Shown: positions 25,128 to 34,267 of the stretch, piece by piece
Position numbering within the stretch: the stretch's first letter is position 1
Layout: each line of letters starts with the position of its first letter
Assembly: GCF_002153375.1 (NCBI RefSeq)
Contig: NZ_MTBQ01000005.1
Coordinates: 1-64,000 of the forward strand
Direction: 5' to 3'
DNA length: 64,000 nt
Source: Oceanobacillus rekensis
Lineage (GTDB): Bacteria; Bacillota; Bacilli; Bacillales; Amphibacillaceae
Translations under genes and position numbers: made by a program
Notes under the pieces: generated by a model
What the model saw: the letters and a program-made list of their open reading frames with translations, nothing else
The model's database searches: none
Told to the model about the DNA's origin: nothing

Positions 25128-26963
25128 GTGAATGTCGATCTAAGCAGTACAACATTAAATGATGTATTTGAATTGCCCAAAGAAGAGGCCTTAAAATCTT
25201 TTTATGACCGCATGGTTACCATTCCGGTTACGGCTATGTCGGCTTTAAAAAAGGAGCTTGTAGCAACTATCGGAGATGATCGCACGAAGGGGATTTTTAT
25301 TCGATATGGTTGGCATTGTGGTGTTAGTGACGGAGAAAAAGCGCTCACTTCTCAGTGGGAAAATGAAGTTGATCTAATTAATGCTGGACCAAAATTGCAT
25401 CGATTACACGGATACCTCGATGATGTTATAATAAATGCTATTGACTATGATAATGAAGGCGACTTAGCGTTGATAGATGCCGACTGGTTTAATTCATTTG
25501 AAGCACATGAGTTTTTAAAGAGCGGTATTCATAGTGATCAACCTGTTTGTCACACCCTTTGCGGCTATGCGAGTGGCTATTTATCAACGGTTTTAAATAG
25601 GCCTATGATCGTTAAAGAAACTAAATGCATGGGGATGGGTCATGATAAATGTGAAACCATTATTATACCTCAGGAAAAGCTGGGAAAAGAGCTGGAAAAT
25701 GAAAATAGATATTACCAATCTACCAGTATGATTCAGGAATTGGATGAAATAACAGCAAAATTAAAAATTGAACGTGATAATTTAAATAAAACATATACCA
25801 TTCATCGGAAATTAATTGAAGAATTATTGTCAAAGAAAGGGCTACAAAGCATTGTAGACTCATTATATAAAACAACAGGCCTACCTACATTTATTGAAAA
25901 TGAACACCATCAGATTATGGTGAAATCGGATGATGTTACGATTGATTTTGATTTGGGGAAAATAAGTACGGATACGACTAGTTTTATAAATATTTCTCCT
26001 GGAATAGGTATACTTCGAACACCTATTTACTTTGAACAAAAAATTAAGGGGTATTGTTCGTTTCTTTATTCCACAGATCATACACCAAATGATTTGGATT
26101 ACATGATTATCGACCAAGCTTCACTCACAGCATCGATTATATTGCTGAATGAAGATATTAAGATGAATACCGAGCTGAACATTAGACGTGATTTCTTAAA
26201 TGACATTTTAGAGAACAGATTAGAGAAAGAAGAAATCTATAAAGTTGCCTATTATCTTAATTTTAATCCAGATGATTCTTACTGGATGCTTACGATGGAA
26301 AGAAATATCAATGAATCCGAGATGAATCATGAGATTGAAGTCAATGAGGAATTAGTCCGTTACGTAAACTTTTTTTTCAAGGAGAGAAATATAAACGCAA
26401 TCGTATCGCAAAAAGCGGATAAAATTATTATGGCAATGGAATATTCCGCATTTGAAAAACAATATATGAAGCAATCAAAATTTATTAATCAGTTATTAAA
26501 GCATTGTTTACGCCGTTTCACCAAATATAAATTTTTTATTGGTGTAAGCACAGTCGTTCAAAAAATCGACCAGCTTCCTATACTATATGATGAAACGTTG
26601 GCAACATTAAAAGCGAAAAATCCGAAGAAACAAATTCATTATTTTGAGGACTTAGGGATTGAAAGTGTCTTATTTCAAATACCTGATGAGACATTAATTA
26701 ATCGTTTTGTTTATAAACAAGTAGGGGAATTGCTTGAAGCGGACAAAAGTTGCGATTTAATTAAAACGTTATATGCCTATATAGAGAACGGTATTAATAT
26801 TAATAACACCGCTAAAGCTCTTACGATGTCTATAAGTGGATTACGGTATCGTTTAGAGAAGATTAGCGATATTTTAAATATCGATTTGAACGATACAAAA
26901 AGTGTTTTCTCCGTTTATATGGCATTGAATGTGTTGAAAGCGAGGGGAGAGATTACGGTTTAA
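25128..26963 (+). CDS. XylR_N-V4R sensor fused to PucR-type HTH regulator
   Basis: 611 residues. Order: XylR_N-like domain (about 15-120, with FYDRMVTIP and IRYGWHCGVSDGEKA), a V4R domain (about 135-200) with cysteines in VCHTLCGYASG and TKCMGMGHDKCETI that fit a zinc site, a coiled linker, a GAF-like segment (about 250-340), a CdaR GGDEF-like part, and a C-terminal PucR HTH (INNTAKALTMSISGLRYRLE). XylR/DmpR proteins sense phenols with the same front but use an AAA+ sigma-54 module, absent here. The GTG start has AAAGGGTG upstream; an ATG at 25092 lacks one. Likely activator of the flanking aromatic genes. Confidence 0.88.
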   Translation: MNVDLSSTTLNDVFELPKEEALKSFYDRMVTIPVTAMSALKKELVATIGDDRTKGIFIRYGWHCGVSDGEKALTSQWENEVDLINAGPKLHRLHGYLDDVIINAIDYDNEGDLALIDADWFNSFEAHEFLKSGIHSDQPVCHTLCGYASGYLSTVLNRPMIVKETKCMGMGHDKCETIIIPQEKLGKELENENRYYQSTSMIQELDEITAKLKIERDNLNKTYTIHRKLIEELLSKKGLQSIVDSLYKTTGLPTFIENEHHQIMVKSDDVTIDFDLGKISTDTTSFINISPGIGILRTPIYFEQKIKGYCSFLYSTDHTPNDLDYMIIDQASLTASIILLNEDIKMNTELNIRRDFLNDILENRLEKEEIYKVAYYLNFNPDDSYWMLTMERNINESEMNHEIEVNEELVRYVNFFFKERNINAIVSQKADKIIMAMEYSAFEKQYMKQSKFINQLLKHCLRRFTKYKFFIGVSTVVQKIDQLPILYDETLATLKAKNPKKQIHYFEDLGIESVLFQIPDETLINRFVYKQVGELLEADKSCDLIKTLYAYIENGININNTAKALTMSISGLRYRLEKISDILNIDLNDTKSVFSVYMALNVLKARGEITV

Positions 26964-26982
26964 TTGATTGATTATTTATGAA

Positions 26983-27090
26983 TTTGCAGAACAACCTTAG
27001 GAGAAAGCAGTTAGTCTGACTGTTTTGTTCTGGGGTTTTTAACTTTTTATTTGATTTTTACGAGTAAAGATTTACTTACAAACTTCTATG
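26983..27090 (+). repeat. Composite repeat segment upstream of the sulfatase module
   Basis: Contains ACCTTAGGAGAAAGCAGTTA with GTCTGACTG, then TTTTTACGA, GATTTACTTACAAACTTCTA and TGTTTCCGTTTG, leading straight into the family A array. The same order recurs at 31295-31395 and in part at 27455-27540 and 31556-31630. The CAGTTAGTCTGACTG core is near-palindromic and T-rich, so it may end transcription of the regulator. Confidence 0.75.
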
Positions 27091-27382
27091 TTTCCGTTTG
27101 AGGTGTGCTGAGGCCCGAGTGGAGTTTCGTTTGGCCCGTATGAGGTGAGCTGAGGCCCGAGTGAAGGTGTGTTTGGCCCGTCTGAGTTGAGCTGAGGCCC
27201 GAGTGGAGGTGTGTTTGGCCCGTTTGTGGTGTGCTGATGCCCGAGTGGAGTTTCGTTTGGCCCGTCTGAGTTGAGCTGATGCCCGAGTGAAGGTGTGTTT
27301 GGCCCGTCTGAGTTGAGCTGATGCCCGTCTGAGTTGAGCTGAGGCCCGAGTGGAAGTGTGTTAGGCCCGTCTGAGTTGAGGT
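27091..27382 (+). repeat. 21-bp tandem array, family A, about 14 units
   Basis: GGCCCG cores occur at 27112, 27133, 27154, 27175, 27196 and so on to 27364, always 21 bp apart (some read TGCCCG). Two unit types alternate, GGCCCGAGTGGAGGTGTGTT and GGCCCGTCTGAGTTGAGCTG. The array runs directly into a strong hairpin. Confidence 0.95.
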
Positions 27383-27409
27383 GAGGAGCGGTTTTCTAAA
27401 CCGCTCCTT
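27383..27409. terminator. Hairpin closing the array (repeat copy 1)
   Basis: GAGGAGCGGTTT / AAACCGCTCCTT stem with a TCT loop. Near-identical hairpins lie at 31227 and 31521, each part of the same composite repeat. Confidence 0.75.
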
Positions 27410-27559
27410 ATTCGTAAATTTTTTAAAAACCATTTGAAACAATCGAAACCAGTAAGAACAAACCTTAAAAGAAAGCAGTTATGACTGTTTTCTTTTTTAA
27501 TTTGATTTTTACGAATAAAAGTTGTACTTGTAACCTCTATATATGAAGATACAGGTGCT

Positions 27560-27650
27560 TATTTATACTTATTAGTATATAAAGTACGAATAAACAGTGA
27601 ACTTCCGTACTTTATATAGCTATCTTCGTGAATGTAAGGCAAATATAATG
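27560..27650 (+). promoter_or_regulatory. Upstream segment shared with the monooxygenase operon, copy 1
   Basis: ATTAGTATATAAAGTACGAA, ACAGTGAACTTCCGTA, TATAGCTATCTTCGTGAATG and GGCAAATATA align in order and spacing with 31707-31790 upstream of the aromatic monooxygenase. Likely promoter or activator-binding region for the FGE-sulfatase pair; function inferred from conservation and position. Confidence 0.55.
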
Positions 27651-27807
27651 GTAATCTATTGAACAGAATTTTTTGACAATACAATTAATTTTAAGAAAAA
27701 GGAAGGATGATATCTTCCCCACATTTATTTCTTGGTATGTCTATTATCAAAAGTTGGATTTGAAAGCGGTTTCCAAGATGGATTTGGCCCAGGTAAACAC
27801 AAGCTGG

Positions 27808-27875
27808 TGTGCTGAGGCCCGAGTGGGGATGTGTTAGGCCCGTCTGGAATGCGTTGCCGCCCGAGTGAAGGTGTG
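27808..27875 (+). repeat. Short family A array in the FGE leader, 3 units
   Basis: GGCCCG or CGCCCG cores at 27816, 27837 and 27858, 21 bp apart, with a further GGCCC at 27786. The array ends just before the GGAGG of the FGE gene, so it would be in the mRNA leader. Confidence 0.8.
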
Positions 27876-27904
27876 CAAGGAAAAAGGAGGATGATTGATT
27901 CAAA

Positions 27905-28882
27905 ATGGATCATAGTAAAACATCACATTGCTGCAGTATGAGTCGGAGTGACATCGTGGCAATAGACGATGATTCTAGACAAGAGCTAGATTTTGAGGAA
28001 AACACTCTATCATCTGTAAAAGTAGAATCGGCTAAACAAATCTATATTCCTGGTGGTAGTTTCTTTATGGGTACGAAGGATAAGGACGGTTACCCGGAAG
28101 ATGGGGAGGGGCCAGTTCGAAAGGTTACGGTAGATCCTTTTTATATGGATGCCCATAGTGTTACAAATGCGGAATTTCGCGATTTCGTAAATGAGACAGG
28201 CTATGTGACGGATTCAGAGCGATTTGGATGGTCATTTGTTTTCTATCAATTTGTTAGTAATCAAACAAAACGTAAAGTAAAGCAAGTCGTTCAGCAGACG
28301 CCATGGTGGCTCGTTGTACGTGGAACATCATGGAAGCATCCAGAGGGACCGGACTCAAGCATTGAAAAAAAGATAGATCATCCGGTTGTACATGTGTCAT
28401 GGAATGATGCGAGCGCTTATTGTGAATGGGCAGGGAAAAGGCTGCCGACAGAGGCTGAATGGGAGTTTGCGGCACGGGGTGGATTAGAACATAAGAAATT
28501 TCCGTGGGGAGATGAACTTACACCAAATGAGGAACATCTTTGTAATGTTTGGCAAGGAGAGTTTCCAAAGACAAACACCAAAGAAGATGGTTACATAGGT
28601 ACGGCCCCTGCTAAATCCTTCCCGCCAAACGAATATGGCTTATACAATACGGTTGGGAATGTTTGGGAATGGTGCTCCGATTGGTTCGCGAAGAGTGTAC
28701 GGGACCGTGGTGGAAGGAATAATCCTAAAGGGCCAAAATCAGGTGAATCACGTGTGATGCGTGGTGGTTCGTATCTTTGTCATCATTCCTATTGTAATCG
28801 GTACCGTGTAGCAGCAAGATCAAAAAATACACCGAATAGTGCATCAGGGAATATAGGATTTCGCTGTGTCACAGATGTTTAA
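27905..28882 (+). CDS. Formylglycine-generating enzyme (sulfatase-modifying factor)
   Basis: 325 residues, FGE/SUMF1-type fold. The N-terminal part holds [20 protein letters not shown]; then [50 protein letters not shown] and [20 protein letters not shown]. The two active-site cysteines (292 and 297) of the copper-dependent enzyme are both present. It oxidises the active-site Cys of sulfatases to formylglycine. The partner sulfatase follows after 23 bases and carries the CxPxR target motif. The N-terminal HCCSMSRSD segment is Cys-rich but no signal peptide is visible, so it acts before export. Confidence 0.95.
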   Translation: MDHSKTSHCCSMSRSDIVAIDDDSRQELDFEENTLSSVKVESAKQIYIPGGSFFMGTKDKDGYPEDGEGPVRKVTVDPFYMDAHSVTNAEFRDFVNETGYVTDSERFGWSFVFYQFVSNQTKRKVKQVVQQTPWWLVVRGTSWKHPEGPDSSIEKKIDHPVVHVSWNDASAYCEWAGKRLPTEAEWEFAARGGLEHKKFPWGDELTPNEEHLCNVWQGEFPKTNTKEDGYIGTAPAKSFPPNEYGLYNTVGNVWEWCSDWFAKSVRDRGGRNNPKGPKSGESRVMRGGSYLCHHSYCNRYRVAARSKNTPNSASGNIGFRCVTDV

Positions 28883-28905
28883 ATTTATCATTAAAAAGGG
28901 AGGAA

Positions 28906-31224
28906 ATGCTCTTGGAATATAAAAAGAGAGATGAAAAGCCATGGTCAAAGTACGTTAACAAATTTTCCATGTTCAGTACGGCGGCATTGGCAGCAACTAT
29001 TTTCTTAGGGGGATGTCAAGCTCAGACGGAAGAAGCTAATGCTGACGCAGGTCCCGTGGAGGAAGCTGAAAATCAAGCGAAAATAGAAGAAAAAACGAAT
29101 GTGATGTATATCGTATTAGATGATTCTGGTTTTTCTGATTTGGGTAGCTTTGGATCTGAAATAAGTACGCCAAATATAGATGCGCTAGCAGAAAATGGTT
29201 TGAGGTATAATAACTTTCATACAGCACCAGTTTGTTCTCCAACACGTGCCTCCTTGCTAACAGGAAGAAATACTCACGCTGTTGGCATGGGGAATGTGGC
29301 GAATTTTGATTTTGGTGAGGAGTATCCAAGCCGTAGAGCTGAAATACCTAAAGAAGCTGGTTTTGTAACAGAAGTACTTGGAGAAAATAATTATACAAAC
29401 TTTGGACTTGGAAAATGGCATATTACACCGACAGTAGAGCTTTCTCCTGCTGGTCCATATGATAGATGGCCACTTGGAAGAGGATTTGATCGATATTATG
29501 GAAACTTAGAAGATTCTTCTGATCAGTTCCGTCCAGAATTATTTAGAGATAATAGCATCGTACCTTTACCAGATGTAGAAAACTATCACTATTCAGAAGA
29601 TATTGTTGGGAATGCGAGACAATATATCACGGATCATGTATCCATTCGACCGGATGATCCTTTCTTTATGTATCTTGGTTTTGGTGCACAGCATATGCCG
29701 CATCAAGTACCTGAGGAATATATTGAAATGTACGAAGGTAAGTATGATGAAGGCTGGGATGTTTTGCGGGAACAACGATTTGCAAAACAAAAGGAACTTG
29801 GAGTTATTCCAGGAGATGCAGAACTTGCTCCAAGTGATCCTGATGTACCTGCATGGGATAGCCTAAACGAAGAGCAAAAGAAACTTTATACTAGGTTTAT
29901 GGAGACATATGCGGGATTCTTAACACACACCGACGAACAAGTTGGGAAATTAGTTAATTCCTTAGAGGAAAAGGGAGAATTAGATAATACGCTCATTGTA
30001 TTAATTTCCGATAATGGTGCCAGCTTCTCAGGTGGAGAAAATGGGGCAACGAATCAGGCCCTTGCATATAGTAAAGTTCCTGAAGAATTTGAATCGATGC
30101 TTGAAAAATACGATCAAATTGGTGGCGAACAGACGAATAGTGATTATCCTTCAGGTTGGTCCCAAGTAAGTAATACACCGTTTGCGAAATTTAAAGGCAC
30201 GACACATGCTGGTGGAATACGTACTTCTATGATTGCTCATTGGCCGAATGGTATCGAATCAAAGGGTGAAATCAGTACACAATTTACACATGTTAGTGAT
30301 ATTACAGCAACAGTATATGATGTCCTTGGAATTGAAGTACCAGATCAATTAAATGGCATTGAGCAAATGGAAGTGACAGGAATCAGTTTTGCAGAAACAT
30401 TTGATAACCCGGATGCGAAGACGGGTAAGGATACACAATACTTTGAACTTAGTGGTAAACGTACGATTTATCATGATGGATGGAAAGCAATATCCAAACA
30501 CGAGCCAGGTACAGATTTTGAAGATGATGAATGGGAACTTTACAATGTAACAGAGGATTTTTCAGAATTATATAATGTGGCAGCTGACCATCCAGAATTA
30601 GTTGAGGAACTGATTGACCTTTGGAATGAGGAAGCAGAAAAGAATAATGTATTCCCATTATCAGAAGGCTTCTTAGAAGGTCTAGCAAATTTACCAGAGG
30701 GTAATATAAGAGCAAGAAAATCGTTTACGTATTATCCAGGAATGTCACATTTAAGTGAATCAGCTGCACCACTGACATTAAATCGTAATTATGAGATTAC
30801 CATTCCAATTGTTTCAGGTAAAGGAGATGAAGGGGTACTACTTGCTTTAGGTAATGATAAGAGCGGATATACCTTCTATGTAAAAGAAAATATGCTTCAT
30901 TATGAGTATCATAATGGTGCAGAAAGATTTATCATCACCTCAGATAAGAATTTAGGTGAGGGGGAGAATACTGTAACATTTGCCTTTGAAAAAACAGGTG
31001 AGCATCAAGGTACGGGTACATTGTTCATCAATGATGATCCTGTTGGTGAAACGGAAATACTATCACTTCCGTTCAAAACGTCTTTCGAAGGGTTGGATAT
31101 TGGCAAAGATCTACTATATCCTGTAAGCCCTGAATATGCGGATAAGGAAAGTTTTCCATTTACCGGTGAAATTGAGAAGGTTCAATACGATTTTGAAGAA
31201 GCTGAATATATATTAATTGAATAG
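28906..31224 (+). CDS. Lipoprotein arylsulfatase (Cys type)
   Basis: 772 residues. A long basic N-terminus leads to a hydrophobic stretch and lipobox LGGC (Cys37). The sulfatase domain starts TNVMYIVLDDSGFSDLGSFG; the modified Cys110 lies in PVCSPTRASLLTGR, and metal or sulfate ligands are seen in the DD pair, KWHITP, and LIVLISDNGAS. After about residue 600 a beta-sandwich, concanavalin-like domain follows (ITIPIVSGKGDEGVLLALG to FTGEIEKVQYDF), as in AtsA-type arylsulfatases. It should hydrolyse sulfate esters on the cell surface. ATG at 28906 or TTG at 28912; the latter has better spacing to GGGAGG. Substrate unknown. Confidence 0.93.
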   Translation: MLLEYKKRDEKPWSKYVNKFSMFSTAALAATIFLGGCQAQTEEANADAGPVEEAENQAKIEEKTNVMYIVLDDSGFSDLGSFGSEISTPNIDALAENGLRYNNFHTAPVCSPTRASLLTGRNTHAVGMGNVANFDFGEEYPSRRAEIPKEAGFVTEVLGENNYTNFGLGKWHITPTVELSPAGPYDRWPLGRGFDRYYGNLEDSSDQFRPELFRDNSIVPLPDVENYHYSEDIVGNARQYITDHVSIRPDDPFFMYLGFGAQHMPHQVPEEYIEMYEGKYDEGWDVLREQRFAKQKELGVIPGDAELAPSDPDVPAWDSLNEEQKKLYTRFMETYAGFLTHTDEQVGKLVNSLEEKGELDNTLIVLISDNGASFSGGENGATNQALAYSKVPEEFESMLEKYDQIGGEQTNSDYPSGWSQVSNTPFAKFKGTTHAGGIRTSMIAHWPNGIESKGEISTQFTHVSDITATVYDVLGIEVPDQLNGIEQMEVTGISFAETFDNPDAKTGKDTQYFELSGKRTIYHDGWKAISKHEPGTDFEDDEWELYNVTEDFSELYNVAADHPELVEELIDLWNEEAEKNNVFPLSEGFLEGLANLPEGNIRARKSFTYYPGMSHLSESAAPLTLNRNYEITIPIVSGKGDEGVLLALGNDKSGYTFYVKENMLHYEYHNGAERFIITSDKNLGEGENTVTFAFEKTGEHQGTGTLFINDDPVGETEILSLPFKTSFEGLDIGKDLLYPVSPEYADKESFPFTGEIEKVQYDFEEAEYILIE

Positions 31225-31226
31225 GT

Positions 31227-31257
31227 GAGGAGCGGTTTCGAAACCGCTCCTTTTTCT
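31227..31257 (+). terminator. Terminator after the sulfatase gene (repeat copy 2)
   Basis: GAGGAGCGGTTTC / GAAACCGCTCCTTTTT, 12-bp stem with T-run; same hairpin as at 27383. Confidence 0.88.
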
Positions 31258-31294
31258 TTTAAAAAAACTGCCTGAAACAGTGGGAACTAGTAAG

Positions 31295-31394
31295 AATGAA
31301 ACTTAGGAGAAGGCAGTTAGTCTGACTGTTTTTCTTTTGAGGTTGCTTTTTATAAATGAAATATTTACTTATAAACTTTTATGTTTCTTTTTGG
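31295..31394 (+). repeat. Composite repeat segment downstream of the sulfatase
   Basis: AACTTAGGAGAAGGCAGTTA then GTCTGACTGTTTTTCTTTT, ATATTTACTTATAAACTTTT and ATGTTTCTTTTTGGGA, in the same order as 26983-27090, and again leading directly into a family A array. Confidence 0.75.
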
Positions 31395-31510
31395 GAAGTG
31401 CTTAGGCCCGAGTAGAGCAGCGTATGGCCCGTATGATGTGTGCTGAGGCCCGGGTGGAGTTGCGTATGGCCCGTATGATGTGTGCTGAAACCCGAGTGAA
31501 GCTGCTGTTA
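31395..31510 (+). repeat. 21-bp tandem array, family A, 5 units
   Basis: GGCCCG cores at 31405, 31426, 31447, 31468 and AACCCG at 31489, exactly 21 bp apart. Alternating units GGCCCGAGTAGAGCAGCGTA and GGCCCGTATGATGTGTGCTG. Confidence 0.92.
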
Positions 31511-31520
31511 CCAGGAAGAT

Positions 31521-31548
31521 GGGGAGCGGATTTCGAAATCGCTCCTTA
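31521..31548. terminator. Hairpin closing the array (repeat copy 3)
   Basis: GGGGAGCGGATTTC / GAAATCGCTCCTT. The stem is preserved relative to the other copies although the loop-proximal bases changed on both arms (GGTTTC/GAAACC to GATTTC/GAAATC), a compensatory change. Confidence 0.75.
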
Positions 31549-31699
31549 TTCGTAAATACAAACCTTATCAGAAAGCAGTTAGTCTGACTGTATTCTTCTA
31601 AGGTTTGTATTTTTTTAGAAAAATAATGTACTTTTTATAAATAGAAGTTCCCTATAAAAACGCTTACCATCACTGGCTTTTGCAAACATTTAGAAAAGT

Positions 31700-31790
31700 C
31701 AATTAGTATATAAAATCTAAAAATATAGTAAACTTTAGTATTTTTAATAGCTATCATAATGAATCGATGCCAAATATACTATAACTAGTC
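31700..31790 (+). promoter_or_regulatory. Upstream segment shared with the sulfatase module, copy 2
   Basis: ATTAGTATATAAAATCTAAA, TAGTAAACTTTAGTAT, TAATAGCTATCATAATGAAT and GCCAAATATACT align with 27568-27650. It lies 60-150 bases before the monooxygenase start codon. Confidence 0.55.
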
Positions 31791-31849
31791 AGACAGGTTG
31801 TTTGTAAAAAATGATTGCGTTTACAAAAGAACATGAAGGAGGAATTACA

Positions 31850-33058
31850 TTGCCAATCAGTACTTTAGAAGCTCAGAAAACATTTAATAGAGAAGAGTTG
31901 CTTCAAAAGGCAAAAGAAATTGGAGAGTTAGCTGAAAAGCATGCTTTACAATCAGATAATGATGCGAAATTGCCAGATGTAGTCATTGAAAAAATGAAAG
32001 AGGCTGGCTTTCACAAGCTGCATAGACCGAAAGCATATGGTGGTCAGGATTTAGATTTTCATACCTTTGGTGATATCGTTCGAACGGTAGCCAACTATAG
32101 TGTTCCAGCTGCTTGGATAACATATTTCGCTATTATTCACGAATCATGGCCGGCATTTTTACCAAAAAAAGGTCGGGACGAAATGTACAAAACGAATGCT
32201 TTATTGGCTGATGTCTTTGCACCAGTTGGAAAAGTTACAGATGATCCTGATGGAGAAGGTTATCGAATCAGTGGTCAATGGAACTTCTGCAGTGGCGTAT
32301 TATGGAGTGATTACATTGGCCTCGGTGCGATTCACAAGATGAGAGATGGCGAAGAGCCAGAGCTAAGTTTGTTTATCGTCCATAAAAAGGATGTAGAGCT
32401 CGTTGAAAACTGGGATCCAATTGGCCTTCGTGGGACAGGCAGTAACGGAGTGAAGCTAGATAATGTATATGTTCCAGCCCATAATGTTTTCCCAGCAAAA
32501 AGAGTTATTAATGGTGCCACAGCTCCAGACGGCAACTACGAAGAGGACTACCAGATTTTCAATGTACCTTATATGGCATACTTCCTATCTGGATTTTCAC
32601 AAGTTGCAATTGGCGGTTTGGAACGACTCGTTAACGACTTTAAAGAAAAGACAAAGGGACGCATTCGTATTTACAACAATAATGCAAGCGAAAAAGACGG
32701 TGGCAGCGCCCAGCGTACACTTGGTGAAATATCCATACAGTTAACAGCTGTAAAAGCTGTAGCGAAGCAATATATGGATAAATTAAGTTATTATCAGGAA
32801 AATGGTATTCGGGTTTTAGAGGAAGAAGAGCGTGAACAGCTGTTCGCGATGCGTGCGTATATTGCTAAAACATCAGCAGATACGGCAACACGGATTTTAA
32901 CAACACTTGGTGGGAATTCAATTTATAAGGATCAACATTCAGAAAGATTTGTTCGTGACATACTTGCAGTTGCAGCACATCCATCACATCTATATGAAGA
33001 TGCAATGGTAGCGTATGGAAAAACGATTCTCGGATTTGATGGACATCCAATCTGGTAA
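31850..33058 (+). CDS. Flavin-dependent aromatic monooxygenase (HsaA/HpaH-type)
   Basis: 402 residues with an acyl-CoA-dehydrogenase fold, class D two-component hydroxylase. Features: GFHKLHRPKAYGGQDLDF, SVPAAWITYFAIIHE, GQWNFCSGVLWSDYIGLGA, WDPIGLRGTGSNGVKL and a C-terminal GGNSIYKDQHSERFVRDI. Such enzymes ortho-hydroxylate phenols with reduced flavin from a separate reductase (here probably 22338-22817), giving catechols. The catechol-cleaving enzyme follows after 51 bases. The TTG at 31850 follows GAAGGAGGA; an upstream ATG at 31811 has no ribosome binding site. Close relatives act on steroid phenols or p-hydroxyphenylacetate; the substrate here is open. Confidence 0.9.
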   Translation: MPISTLEAQKTFNREELLQKAKEIGELAEKHALQSDNDAKLPDVVIEKMKEAGFHKLHRPKAYGGQDLDFHTFGDIVRTVANYSVPAAWITYFAIIHESWPAFLPKKGRDEMYKTNALLADVFAPVGKVTDDPDGEGYRISGQWNFCSGVLWSDYIGLGAIHKMRDGEEPELSLFIVHKKDVELVENWDPIGLRGTGSNGVKLDNVYVPAHNVFPAKRVINGATAPDGNYEEDYQIFNVPYMAYFLSGFSQVAIGGLERLVNDFKEKTKGRIRIYNNNASEKDGGSAQRTLGEISIQLTAVKAVAKQYMDKLSYYQENGIRVLEEEEREQLFAMRAYIAKTSADTATRILTTLGGNSIYKDQHSERFVRDILAVAAHPSHLYEDAMVAYGKTILGFDGHPIW

Positions 33059-33109
33059 ACGGGTAATCCTTTAAAATATTAAAAACTAAATTTATTGGGG
33101 GAAAATGAA

Positions 33110-34084
33110 ATGACAAAAGAACGTATTTTTGATATTGCACATCTGGCACATATTGAGATTTATAGCCCTAAATTAGAGGAATCTGTAAAGTTTTTTAAAG
33201 AAATTTTAGGAATGGATGATGTATACCGTGAAGGAAAGTCGGTTTACATGCGTGCATATGAGGATCACTACCATAATACATTAGTTATCACTGAGCATCA
33301 TGAGGCTGGATTAGGTCATCTGTCCTTAAGAGCTACATCGCCTCAAGCACTTGAGCGTCGCGTAGCTGAGATTGAAAAGATGGGCTGCGGTATTGGCTGG
33401 ATCGATGGAGATATCGGTCATGGCCGTGCATATCAGTTCAAATCACCGGATGGTCATAAGATGGAAATCTTCTGGGATGTTGAATATTATCAAGCACCTG
33501 ACGATCAGAAAACCCCATTATTGAATCGCCCGCAAAAACGTCCGAATCGCGGTGTACCTGTCCGTCGTTTAGACCACATTAATTTACTGGCAAAAGAAAC
33601 AAATAAAAATGTGGAGTTTTTGGAAGAAGCACTTGGCTTTAAAGTTCGCGAGCGTATTTTAGCTCCTGATAATACAGACGTTGCTGCATGGTTAAGTGTT
33701 AGTAACTTAGTGCATGATGTTGCGATTATGGGAGATGCATTAGAAGAAGAAGGGCGTCTTCACCACATTTGTTACTGGTATGGTTATCCACAGCATTTAA
33801 CAGATGTTGCAGATTTATTGATTGAAAACGGATACGAAATCGAAGTAAGTCCGATTAAACATGGCGTATCCCAGGCAGCATGTATGTATGTTTTCGAACC
33901 AGGTGGAAATCGTGTAGAACTATTTGGTGATGCAGGTTATCTAATCTTTGACCCAGATTGGAAAACAATCGAATGGGATGCTAAAGATGTAGATCAAGCT
34001 ATTCTATGGCATGGTACGCAATTGCCTCAAGAGTTTTTCCAATATGGAACACCTGTAAGAAGCAAAGAGCCAGTGAAAAATTAA
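33110..34084 (+). CDS. Extradiol catechol 2,3-dioxygenase
   Basis: 324 residues, two VOC modules of the type I extradiol family. The C-terminal module holds the iron site: His in RRLDHINLL, His in [11 protein letters not shown] and Glu in [14 protein letters not shown]. The enzyme cleaves a (substituted) catechol next to one hydroxyl, giving a 2-hydroxymuconic semialdehyde or a ketone analogue. ATG at 33110 follows GGGGGAAAA. It is in an operon with the monooxygenase, and a C-C hydrolase that fits its product is encoded 660 bases downstream beyond a long repeat. Confidence 0.94.
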   Translation: MTKERIFDIAHLAHIEIYSPKLEESVKFFKEILGMDDVYREGKSVYMRAYEDHYHNTLVITEHHEAGLGHLSLRATSPQALERRVAEIEKMGCGIGWIDGDIGHGRAYQFKSPDGHKMEIFWDVEYYQAPDDQKTPLLNRPQKRPNRGVPVRRLDHINLLAKETNKNVEFLEEALGFKVRERILAPDNTDVAAWLSVSNLVHDVAIMGDALEEEGRLHHICYWYGYPQHLTDVADLLIENGYEIEVSPIKHGVSQAACMYVFEPGGNRVELFGDAGYLIFDPDWKTIEWDAKDVDQAILWHGTQLPQEFFQYGTPVRSKEPVKN

Positions 34085-34267
34085 TAGCGTTTTTATAGTA
34101 TAAGTTGGGGGAACATGAAAGAGGGAAGGATCGTAGGCTTCCTCTTTCATGCTCATCTTTTTAGGTTATACGATTGTTATCTGTTTGTTTATTGGCGGTT
34201 TTCGCGTAGGTTGCTTTTATCTGCTTCGTAGTCGAGGTAAACGGCTGCGAATGGAAGATAGGTGACA

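Noticed and set aside
27086..27442. Minus-strand frame of LHSG/TQTGQ repeats
   Set aside because: It is the translation of the family A 21-bp array and ends in the adjoining hairpin; no start signal.
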